Assembly: GCF_014529535.1 (NCBI RefSeq)
Contig: NC_050735.1
Span: 4,847,739-4,911,738, forward strand
Length of the DNA: 64,000 nucleotides
Direction of reading: 5' to 3'
Source: Bradysia coprophila
Taxonomy: Eukaryota; Arthropoda; Insecta; Diptera; Sciaridae
A program made the translations under genes and the position numbers. This document shows positions 35,791-47,900 of this stretch, in pieces (the first letter of the stretch is position 1; each line of letters opens with the position of its first letter). Under the pieces are notes generated by a model. That model was not told the origin of the DNA and made no database searches. It saw only the letters and a list, made by a program, of their open reading frames with translations.

Positions 35791-36986
35791 TTAGCAGATT
35801 TCACGCCATGACATAAAATATTTATAAAATTTTATGAAAAACCAATTTCTGAATCGTTATTCAAATGTATGGAATGACACTAAAAAAAACTATCAAACAG
35901 AAAACTCCCACGAGTGTGAAGTCGCACGAGTCGTGCTATTTTATTCACGATTAAAGGTTTTGTGAATATAGTAAGTACCGGGGACTTCCTTTTTGTACAT
36001 AAGTGTAAGGGAAGAACGTCCACCGTACTATTTTATATTGTACCAAAGTGAAAGAGTCCTATAATCGTTTCACATTCGCATCTTTTACTTTTGATTTGCG
36101 TTAGCATTAAGATTATAAAACTGAATAATAGACAACTTATACGAGTGGGAAGTCTGCGGGCAGAGCAGAGCGAGGGCCGTAATTCACACGAGTCCTTGTC
36201 TCTTTATGATTTATTGTTGATTAAAAATTTACAAGAAAATAGAGAACAGAAAAAGTACTTTTCCAAAGAATTTGTATTCAAGCGAAGGTTTTGATATCAG
36301 TTATTTGTGCTGTTTCGGAAGTTTAACAACGGAAAATAAAATGAAATTGATTAAAAATATATTGAAAACATTGTCAGTCAAGGGACCGCCCAAAAGGTGA
36401 GGCCTAGTAACGTATGTAAGATTGATGTGTGTCAAACAGCATTTTTGTGGAACCAAGAAGTGAATTTTCAGCACTTGGTTTTGCGGTAAAAAAAAACGCC
36501 AAGTATAATAAAGACATCTAGACATTAATATAAATCCTTCATTCGTTTCTATGTAACACTCACTCATATGATATTCTAATGGTCCGTTGCCAATCCGCAA
36601 CGTTAAAAATATCGAATGTCCTAATTGTAAAAGATCTGACCGGCTGTTACCAGGGCTTATTTTAAGGGAATTAAATTCTTTATAACATATTATCTACCGT
36701 TTGGTGTAGCCGGAGAAGACTAAGAAAAAGGCATGTTTTCGGTTTTAAAATACTTTTCGCTCGGCACACAAGCATCGAAGATTTTCAAAAGAATATTTTT
36801 GGCTTCAGGGAATCAATCTAGCCTATCGCCTATCTTATCTAGGCACACATAAAAAAGTTCGCTGGAAAATGCGTCCGATTTCGGCAGTTTTCACAACGAT
36901 TCCATTGCTACGACCATTTCACTACCGTTATTTGCATGAGGGACTTAGTGAAAATTTAAACAGAAGAATTCAAATTACACAACTTA

Positions 36987-37216
36987 CAGTTAGAGGTAGT
37001 GAATTTGCAGCATTAATTTCTTTTAGCTGTTTTTCAGCTGATCCACACAAACCATCAAAACTGTTCATACGTCTTTATAGGGTTTTACCACTACCACTCA
37101 CGTGCGTGTAGCAGATTCAAGCGTATAAACAAGTATAAACAGTTTTGATTGTATGTGTGGATCAGCTGAAAAACAGCTGAAGCATATTAATGCTGAAAAT
37201 TCACTGCCTCTGACTG
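36987..37216. mobile_element. MITE, family C, complete copy
   Basis: Terminal inverted repeats are CAGTTAGAGGTAGTGAATTT and AAATTCACTGCCTCTGACTG. The subterminal arms AGCTGTTTTTCAGCTGATCC and GGATCAGCTGAAAAACAGCT are also inverted, and the centre contains CACTCACGTGCGTGTAGCAG. Other copies: 51666-51879 (complete), 1212-1370 (truncated) and a fragment at about 50090-50140. No ORF, so non-autonomous. Confidence 0.75.
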
Positions 37217-38551
37217 TGTGGCAGTTAACTTGTTTAGTACAAATTGTGACACTTTTTCGCTAATTCATTTTTAAACTTAAAGCTGACTCGATCGAAACTA
37301 AAAGTAAGCAATGAGTGTTATTCAGCAGTAATAAATAGTATGTTATGTACCTGCGGAAAAATTGGCTTACTCACGAGGGGGAAGTCTGTATAAGAGTGAG
37401 TAAGCAAATTTTCCTGCAGGAAAGTATTAAATATTATGCGCCTGAGTGCAAATGTTTATTTTGATAATTATGGCAGAATTAATGTACGGTATAATACTCC
37501 GAAAAACAGTGTTTAATGTCGATATATTCATCGCAATGCAATAATAAATTGAATTGATTCAGAACAGGATTAATTTTATCAAAAACTTATGCAGAAGTCA
37601 CCAGGCTCATTCAATTCGTATCAAATATTTACAAAACTTTAAATGGGAAAATGTTCAAAAATTCCCATTTTAATCAAATGAGAATCTCAATCTTTTCAAA
37701 TTTCATGTTCGAATAAGAATCTGCACAAATTCTAATTGGAAAATAAGGTCCAATAAAATTCAGTCATCTGCTTTGCAAACAATGACGACGTATTCATCAG
37801 TTTCTTGTTCGTGAATTATTACGAATAAAAACCAAGTGAGGCATCAGTTTCTCAATTTAAATGCATCATTTAACTCAATTACGCTGATAGTCTAATGAAG
37901 CAGAAACGGGCGATTTTGCCAATGATTATACGTGTCTTGTTAAGAAGATGAAGATAAGAAGAAAACGTTCAACTCATGAAAAAGTTGCCCGAAGTTGCCA
38001 ACAACTATTTTTTATGGGTAGCACATAAAAAGCAGCTTAACCATACACACCTCGCCATGCACACACTTCTTTTAATGTAATAATAATCTAAACTATGCTT
38101 ACCATACGAATCGCTATACATATACAACAAGCAAGCAATAAAAAGCCCACACAGCATTTCATTTAATTCACAATCGTTTAAACTGAAAAACATTGTTATG
38201 AAACTTAACTTAATTTTTTCCAACCACTCTTGACATTCTTTTCATACTTAAATCCTCGACGGCTTCTTCTTTTTATTTTGCTGCATTTTAATTCACATTA
38301 TGCTCAAAAGAGGCGTGGTCTAACCGTCATATATGATTCGATATAATACAACAGCAATATATAACCCGCTCATTTTTTTTGTAAAACGAAATATAAGTTT
38401 TTTTTTCCTTTTGAACAACTTTGATGTTTCTCCTTCAATCACTTTCTTTCTACCATTTTACCATTCTCTGGTTTCAGAAGTTATTTTGATTGCAGTGAGA
38501 GAGGTTCAGTCGCTACGAAATTTTGCGTGTTATTTTCGTTTTATTCACCAA

Positions 38552-38677
38552 ATGAAGATTACTTGTTTGATGTTACTGCTATCGTTATCAGTTGATGCAA
38601 CCGATTTGAGACGAAATATAACGATAGTCGAACACGGTCTTTTGCGACGCCGCTGGTGCAATCAGATAATATCTTGA
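38552..38677 (+). CDS. Possible small secreted peptide or upstream ORF of nab
   Basis: A 41-codon frame that begins MKITCLMLLLSLSVDA, a plausible signal peptide, followed by 25 residues rich in Arg with one Cys (TDLRRNITIVEHGLLRRRWC and a short tail). About 45 bp upstream is TTCAGTC (around 38504), a fair initiator. The frame ends 300 bp before the nab start codon on the same strand, so it may simply be an upstream ORF in the nab 5' leader. No family is recognised. Chance remains a real possibility at this length. Confidence 0.25.
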   Translation: MKITCLMLLLSLSVDATDLRRNITIVEHGLLRRRWCNQIIS

Positions 38678-38976
38678 ATTAGAAAATATAATAATTAAAT
38701 TTGCTCTTGTGATTTGTTTGTCGTAATTCTTTGAGTGGTGTTTTGGATTTGTGTTTTTTTGCTTTACGAAAGTAGCGGACTCGCAACAATTTATTTGTAT
38801 TCTTAGTGATTGTTGTCCTATCCATTTTTTTTTTTACAATTTTGTAGTCTTTGAGTAAACGTAGTCGTTTGTTTTGCAGTATTTTTATCATTTTGCTTTG
38901 AGTGTGTTTTGTGATTTCAAATACAAAAAATAATCGTTAAATTAATGTGCCTTACATTTAAAATACCAAACAAATA

Positions 38977-41900
38977 ATGGAAAACACGTCTACTGGACCA
39001 ACAAGTGGTAGTGTTTTATTGCAACAATCGTCGCTGGAAGAATCAGCAATTGGTAGCAGCCATTCGGAGTCTTTACCGAGAGCTAGTCCAATAATTAGTC
39101 CATCACTGAAATTGACTGGAAAGAATCGAAGTGGCAACAGTAAGTTCAATTTGAGTTTTTTCTATTTTGTATTCCCGGTTCGATTATTTTCTTTTTATTC
39201 ATTTTCGTATTTTTTACGATTTTTACTGTATCTGTATACATAACTAACATATGCATATTGTCATATTGTCATTATAATGACTAAATCTATTACTTCCAAA
39301 TGTTGTCTGGTGCTTCTATGCCTTTTCACTAAGGTAAAAGCAAAATAAAATCATTTTAAATAAGAATCAGACCAGTGCTTTCTGTTATTGTCGAAAACAG
39401 CTGACTACCCGTTTGAAAAGGAAAGGGCATTGAATAGATCTTTGAACGACTTCTTCGTTCTTTTTTCTACTAAATGTATCCAAGTGCTTGGATATAAAAC
39501 GTTTAACAAATAAACCTAGAGGTCCAGATTTTTCCGGAAAATTATGTACAGGGAGAGAAGATGAAACGCGACATGTCTTGGGAGGTGAAGTGTGATTTGT
39601 AAGTGATTCCACAAAAAATTTGTTTAACAAATGAAAATCTAGATTTTTTATATTAGTAATTCACTGCTGTTACAAACACTTGCCTTAGCAAAATTCAGAA
39701 AACAAAAATCTAGATTTTGATTCGTTCAACGAAATACTCATGGAATCCATTACGAACCAGAACAACTCCCAAATTGGAGAACATGTCGAATTTCACATTC
39801 CTCTCTCTGTAGATAACTCAACTGCTCCTTTGAAAGAAATGCGAGATAGGATGTCAAAGTAAAATGTCCTTCGGAAGCTATGCTCCCTATAGAATAAATG
39901 ATTGATAAGGATAGGAATTTACGGCCTTCGAAAGTCGTGCTGCGTAATGATGTTGATACATTTCAAAGAAATTAATCTCAAAGTTGTTAAACTCATCTGT
40001 TATTGTGTTTTTGAATTGATCTACTGGTAAATTGTATATTGAATTAGAAGGCCTTGTGTCCTATCTTTTTGAAGTTTTCATCCAATTAAATTAACTTCAA
40101 ATAGAAATCGAATGAATGAATGAGTGTCGATTTCACTGCGCTTAATGTAAAGATGTAGAATGGTAAAGTAATAAAGTTTCGCAAGATCTGCGTTTCAAGA
40201 TCACTAAATTCGTCATCCCAACTGATAAATCTAGAAACATGTTCAACAGATAAACAGTTGAACTTACAGTCGATCCCAGTAGGTGATAAAATTATGATCC
40301 GTTAGATTTATTGTGCTAGATTGAAGTGCGTTGATGTCGACCGAGTCATTACAAGTACTTTTTAGGTCTTTTTTCCATAGGAAAAAAAGACCTATTGTGG
40401 GCACTTCATCTGTCCGTCCGTCCGTCCGTCCGTCTGTCCGTCCGTCCGTCCGTCCGTCCGTCCGTCCGTCTGTCCGTCCGTCCGTCCGTCCGTCTGTGTC
40501 ACAAATAAAATGTGATTGATAAAAGTTAAAATTGCAATGCTACTATGAACAAACCAACACCAGGCAAATCAATTATTATTTGTTATCTGGTAACCAATCG
40601 CTCATAGCAGATATAGCAATTTGAAAGTTTGGTAGTTGTTGGTAGTTGGACCCCCAAAATATTTTGCAGCAAAGATGTTTACCGTTTGAGAGCTACGCAC
40701 CGAATGACGAAATTATTCTGCCTGCTTGCCTTTTTATAACTCAAATATTTGGTAGTTGACTACCACGTTGGTAAATTGCAATGCTACTATGAGCAAACCA
40801 ACACCAGGCAAATCAATTATTATTTGTTATCTGGTAACCGATCGCTCATAGCAGACATCGCAATTTGAAAGTTTGGTAGTTGTTGGTAGTTGTACCCCCA
40901 AAATATTTAGTAGCAAAGATGTTTCTTCCTCGAAAGATGCACACCGACTGATGAAATTATTCTGCCTGCTGGTCTATTTGTAAATCGAGTATTTGGTAGT
41001 TGACTACCAAAGTGGTAGTTGACTACCAAAGTGGTAGTTGACTACCAAAGTGGTAGTTGACTACCAAAGTGGTAGTTGACTACCAAAGTGGTAGTTGACT
41101 ACCAAAGTGGTAGTTGACTACCAAAGTGGTAGTTGACTACCAAAGTGGTAGTTGACTACCAAACTCATACGGAGGTTGTAGAGATGTTTAATGTTTGAAA
41201 GCTGCACACCGACTGATGATATTAATCGGCTCGCTTGCTTATTTATAAATCGAAAATTTGCTAGTTGAATACCGAAGTGGTACTTGAATAAATACCAAGC
41301 TGGCAATAAACAGAAATCATACTTAATGCTCTTAATCTATACTTAATGCGAGACCCGACCTATTTTCATAATTTATTGCTCGAAAGTAGTGACATTTAGT
41401 CTTTAGGAAAGTTTCGATTAGGGATAGGTGGTTGGGAATGATGGTTAGATTCAAAAACGATGGTGAGATTCAAAAACGATGGTGAGGTTCAAAAAGAAAA
41501 AGAAAAAAGACTCACTAGGCGTTAGCCGGTACTATTCTTGTTTACAATGTCCCTTCATAAGAGTGCTTTATTCACAAATCGTGTAAAAATGGTCACAAAA
41601 GCGGTGATGAGCTCCGGCCGCTATGGTTTGTGCTATGTATACTTTTAGCAGAAAATATGTTAAAACTGGTGAAGTAAAAGATTTTGTATAAAACTTTTGG
41701 CGATATTTGCTACAAACGAAACAAGTAACAAATAAGCTTGTCGTATACGTTCGGGTTTGGTCTCATAATTTTGTGTCAGTAGAAAAGCGAATCCACGCAA
41801 AACCGCAGAGTGGAAGACGTTTGGTTTAATTTGTACACCGAAAACGCAACCCACCAACTTATCGTTCTCATGCAATCATATTTTTCTGTATGGCTCCTAT

Positions 41901-44900
41901 ACGTCTCTGATGTAAAATAAAAACAAAAAAATTTTCTGCTTTTAAAAACGACCCGAAAAAAAAACCAAAAAGAAAAACGTTTGGCGGCTACTGTATGGCA
42001 TACACACATCGGTTGAAGTTATAGTAAAATGTTTGTGGCTTAAGAAATTTATAACTTTTTTTCTTCTCCTCCGTGAAACTATTTAAATCCGCAACAACAA
42101 AAAGAAATTACCAAAAGAAATTGAGTGTTTGGGTTGATGTAGCACCATTATAGATTTTCATGATATGGTATGGTTGAAAATGTTGAATAAAATTCACTTT
42201 TTTTTGTCTCTTTTTCCATTCTCAATCGATGTTGTATGTACGGTTGAAGTTGAGCATGGCTTTTTTTTTGCCTGGCTTTTTGCAATTTTTAAATTGCAGT
42301 TCATTTTCCAACTCTTTTATGTTCTTTTGGCATATTGTTGAGATTAGATAGTTATGAATACAAATTGACAGTAAAATATGATTTATTATGCGGAACACAA
42401 TGTATGTATAGTGTAGGTACATGCATTATGAGATGACTTTAGAATAAATTTGTATTTTATGAATGCGTAATGTATGTAACGTTCAGTTTATAAATACTAT
42501 CGATGATTGCAAAATGAGATAGAATAGTGATTCCTTCGAATGCAACCGGAGGTTTTTTCCTCTGTTAATTTTTATTGTCGGTGATCTTGGTATATTACTT
42601 CGTTCGTAAATTAAAATCCGAAGAGCGGAAAAAAAAATTAACCGTTCAGAAAGCACAGCAAAAAAAAACTCTTAGATAAAAACTTTAATATCTCATCGAC
42701 ATAATCTCCGTTGCATTTCCATAATTTTTTTCCTACATCTCTTCACGTTTCAAACATTAAAATCTACAACCGAGTAAAAAAAAACGAACCCTCCGATGAG
42801 GTCATATTCAAATAAACATTTTTTGTGTGTTCGATTGCAAGACATATGTTTTTCAAGATTTCTTTATTTATCCTTTTCCTATGTTCATGTTCGCTTTTAT
42901 CATTCAAAGATTGTAGTTGGAATTGTTCCAACCGTACATTGGATATGGAGAGAAAAAAACGGTTCCGAAAGGGAAAATCAAATTTGTAGACGTAGACGGG
43001 AGTCCATTGATCGACTCTCTTGACTATACATATAAAACGTTAAGAATTTTTACATTCATCCCTTGTCCATGTACACTCCACACACATCGCATATGTCTTA
43101 GACGATCTTTTTTTCTGTCAATTATTTTCATGAACAGTTGGAGGATATTCAATTCGTTTAAAGTGGGTTATTTAAAGGGAATATTTTCCGAATAATAGGT
43201 CAAATGTGCAGAAGGTGTCGGATCAAGATATAATTGTATGAACTGTAAAACGGTTCGTTGTATGGTTTAATAGAATGTGTTGTTCTGTCAGAACTTGGAT
43301 GCTTTTTTATTTATGTCGAAGTTAGGACTTATATGTAAATTTAACGATTTCAATGCTAACCTTTTAGGAACAGCAATCATGACCCGATTTAACTTTCAAT
43401 CGGTCACTTATTTTCTTCAATATACAAAATCTATTACTTCATTTGTTGAAACATTGTATTTTTTTATAAATCATTTATTTTATCATTCCATAATAAACAT
43501 TGCGCGGAATAGAGTCTATTTGGGTATATAAGACAATGCAATCCAGCGCGTTTTGTTTTGTCATCGTTTTTGATAACAGATCACTAATTTTCGGGAAATT
43601 TATGTAGAGTAGAGAGCATGCAGCATATACTTTGCAAGAAAAGACGATTTTTTGATAAAATGGAACAATGGTACCTCTTCCCTAATATTGACAAAGATTT
43701 CAAATCTAGCTTACCAATCTAGAGGTATTTTTGGTAAAATAATTCCTTGGAATAAAAATACGAAAGGACACTGACAGCCAAGTCATTTATTATTTATTTA
43801 TGCAACAAGTTACGAAATGGAATTGTTTTTGTCATCAATAGGTGTAACAAAAACACCCAATTTCTTGCAGTGGTAACATGAAAAATTAATTGCAATAAAT
43901 CATAAGTTCAACGAAATCACCACAGTTGGTTTTGATGTTGATGGAATATTGACATAAATTGACCACTCCATTTTCTGAATATCGAAGATCCCTAGAACAA
44001 AATGAAAATAGAAAGTGATTTTCAACAGCAAACGCAAACATCGTTATGGATGTAGTTTGATGATTGTTAATTACCCGTTGCTACAGTTCTTGCACCATCC
44101 TTTCCTTTCGTTTGACACCGTCTATAGACCGGATAATCGATAACACTTTGATCACTCATTGTATTTTTGATTAATTGTACGGTGGATGGCTGCGGAAGCT
44201 TCGATATCACTTCGTGACGGTTGATAGAACTTGTTAGAGACTCGTCTATCTCTGGCACCAATAGATGCAAATATCTAAAAACGTTACTGAACGTCAGTCT
44301 ATCGTTAGTGCAAAGAAGAAAACCTCTCACTTATTGCAATGGACGTAGATCTCTCCAGGCGGTACACTTCTCGCACTAACTTGTGAAACTGAACCGAATT
44401 CCGAATCTTCGTTAAGTTTTTTCGGAGGTGCCACCTCGATGTTGTACATTGTGGGTTTGTCGGATACGTTTTCTTGGTTTATGTAACAAATATTAATACT
44501 GAATCCATCACCGACACCAGTTCCATTGTCTAATACAGTATTCATAACTTCGTCATGATTAGCTGCGGCTAGTAGAGCTCGTGTTACGAAAAAACGAGCT
44601 GAAAAGGTGCAAACTTTGAGCAACAGGCTTTCTTTTAAATGTCAGTGATATAGTTCTCACGAGTGCCGTAGTCAAATGTTTCCTTTGGTACGAGAGTGTT
44701 CACAGTAAAGACAAGCCCTTTGTAGTTGAAGCCCATAGCCAGTCCGGGAAGCATGCCAGGATAACTCAGAGCAGCGAATTTCTCCAATCTATTTCCACTT
44801 TTATCAACGATATCAGCCACGATGATGTATATGTTATTGGCATGCTCTGGGAATGCGTCCTCGTTCTGTGCAACAATGGTCTGTAGATGCATTTAAAGAT

Positions 44901-47900
44901 CAGTCATTTTCAAGTCACTCTTCAGCTGAAACGTTACCTCAGCGGCATTACATAAAATACTCGTGCAACCTGAGTCGGCTTGAATTTGCTTATTTTTAGT
45001 ATCTTCCTCCGGAGCGGTCATAAGACAATCCAGATGGGCCAGGAATATCTGTTAGTAAACGGTGGCAATTTTATGTGAATCAACTCAGTAGTGTAATCGA
45101 ATCGTACTTTGTGGAATGGAACATCTGAACCGGCAGCCAATCCTTTCAATTCTTCAACATACAAGGGAAATTTGCTTTCACACAGTCGTAGAGTATCGTC
45201 ATATATTTGCTTTCCCCGATCGGTGGCATAGTTCTTCATAATGACATTGTTAAAGAAATCCCAATTACCAAAAATGTCTTGATGCATACTCTTTAACGAT
45301 CGTCCCTATCGATAGCAGTAAAAAAAATTAATTTGGATAAAATGTGACCGGAAATGAATACTACCACAGATAAGCCAATCTCGTAATGGGTTCCCCGAAC
45401 ATAGAGAACTGGAATTTGGTCCAGAATTTGACATTGCGCTGAAGCATCCATTTGTTAATTCTTTATTGATATGGTCGATATAAAATCAAAAATTCGAGTC
45501 CACTCTCGAATGCCACAAAAGACTAGAGTTAGGTATGTAACAGAGCTAATATTTTGTTTGCTGTGCAAGCTTATCAGTCTATTGAAATACTCTTCATGAT
45601 AACTGATAGTGAGAAAAAAAATGTTTTTCACTCGGTCAAGTGAAACGAGGTAAACGACAGTTTTCAGACTTACACTTCCGAATATGTCTGGCCTATATTT
45701 ATGCGAGATAGCAACCACCACCTGACTTTCCTCAGAGAATATTTGCATACTTTGAGGCTTGGTTTGAAAGTCACGTTAAGTCGGTGATCCAGACTGCACT
45801 GGTTATTGACCGTAAAAAACTGTTAGTGGCCTGGTGTTTAAACAAATCAAATATCAAAGCTGCCAATTTTAAAGCCGGAATAATCTTTCAAGGCCCTACG
45901 ATAACTAGACCTACGTTATTTTAGAAATTTCCTTAAATTATTTCATTTTTACTTAACATTTCTTTCCACATGACTTCTGGCCTCTACCTACGTACCAGTG
46001 TTTTGTTATCTAAGTAAATAACCAATCGACTTTCGTGGATAGATTATCTGCTTATTCAATTCGGAACATTATCAAAGGTCATGATCGCCTGTAAAATTAT
46101 ATACTTCTGATGCCACTTGATTCACCAACAAATGAATTAAGATGACGTTATCCCTTAATCCTAACCGTAGCAGATGTTTTGATTGCTCATTCATTCAGTA
46201 TGTTATCGTTTTGCTTTATTCAATCGAATAGATTTTCGATTAGAAATAGAAGAATTTCATCATAATCGGAAATTGTTGTGGCGTATCTCTTAACGACAGA
46301 GACTTTCTAAAACGTTAGGAAGTGAGATAAAATATGTAATTACTCATGCCGTTGGAAAACAAAGCAAAGACAGACTGGACTCTAAGATAGGTACTAATAG
46401 CATTCAGAGAGATCGTTGTCCTGCAACGTTAGTGAAATTTTCCTTGAGAAAATAATTTAGGCTTGTCATTGCAACTACGGTTTAAAAAACCACCGAGTAC
46501 TGATAGCTTTTATAAAAGCATTTTGCTAAACAAAGTCAGAAAAAGATGAAACAAAGCCGAAGAAAGTAAAAATTTGAGTTCGTGAACCATCGAGTATCGT
46601 TCATAAATGACGTAACGCTTTTTCAGTGCTGTCATCAAAGTTAAATCTTAAATAATTTGAGAAATACGCGCTATTTGAAATTGAAACTATGTTCTATCCT
46701 CCATTTAAAACTTAAATGATATATTGGGCATTTTAACTTCACAGAGCGCGTATTTCTACAGTTATTTAGGATTTAATTTTGATGGCAGCACTGTAATTTT
46801 TGAACGATGACTTTATAGTAAATTACTAGCATCTGTTTCGATAAAAATATAGACATAACAGACGACCTCCGGTTACATTGGTCTTATATCGTGAAATGTG
46901 TGGTTGAATAAATGAAGAAAAAAAAATTTTGTCCTAAAGGCGATACTTTAAACAAAAGAAGTAACAGATGTGATATGGAGATACGAAAAGGCTAATGAGT
47001 TTCAGGTTCTGGGGTTTCACTCGTTACAATCTTATCTACTTCCAGATAACAAATTAAACACCAAAATTCGACACATAGACATAACATAGCCTGTGCATAA
47101 ATTAATACATTTGAACATTTCGTGCATGTTACTAAAAAGCCGGAGTGTTCAATAATTCATTTTGTGCGTTCTGTTGCAAAATAGATTTATTGCAAAAATA
47201 TCGAAGCAAAGCGGAACTTGCTGGATATTATAAAGATAGGAATATTAAACAGTTTCATCGTCATAAAAACATGTCTCTTGCGAATTCCAAAAGCGATGCG
47301 TCCACCAAAAAATTACCAGATTGTTATGCCGAAAAAAGTATCCGCTTTTGACAAAAATAATTAATAATCATTTACAAATGTGATATAAACGAGAGAAAAA
47401 CAAACAACAACCAACAACCCGAAGACTGATACAAAAGACATATTATATTGAGAATATTGAGAAGATAGCACAAGCTTATACGCATCGCGCTGTGTATTTT
47501 ATATAATTCTCATTTGATCGTTTCGATTTTATTTCATTTTTTTTCTCTCCAGAACTTTTTGCTATCCCTGCCAAATTAATGATAAATTCTTTGCAATCAT
47601 TGTTCTTCATCACGATCAAATAAAAATGTAAAAAAATCACTAAGAACGCATTTTTCGAAAGTAAAAAACTGTCTGCGCGAAATTTCATAATCTCGCTCCT
47701 GTTAGTCCGAAAATAATTCGTTTTTTGTTGTATTATCATGAAATTCTCCATTTTTAAAGAGTAAAAAGCGCGCTATTATATTTTTGTATGGTGCCGGCAT
47801 CATCATACAAGAGTAGTAATATGCTGAATGAATTGGTATATTAAAAACTTTTTAAAAACCGGGCACCACATATAACGCACACACCGAGATGAGGATACGA

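Larger units (their letters stand above)
34592..38500. other. Intergenic DNA between masquerade and nab
   Basis: No intact gene. In order, it contains an inverted-repeat pair at 34712-35037, a decayed masquerade exon copy (about 35156-35300), a cluster of CTATCA/TGATAG palindromic repeats (35622-35790), a family-C MITE (36987-37216) and a short hairpin (about 37355-37425). The open frames at 36301 (-) and 38005 (-) show no domain. Confidence 0.55.

Noticed and set aside
38005-38223. Minus-strand 72-codon frame rich in Cys and hydrophobic residues
   Set aside because: No signal-peptide layout, no promoter, and composition explained by TG/CA-rich sequence.
40410-40497. CRISPR-like short repeats (GTCC run and 19-bp units nearby)
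   Set aside because: Simple microsatellite and head-to-tail minisatellite without unique spacers, in eukaryotic DNA.
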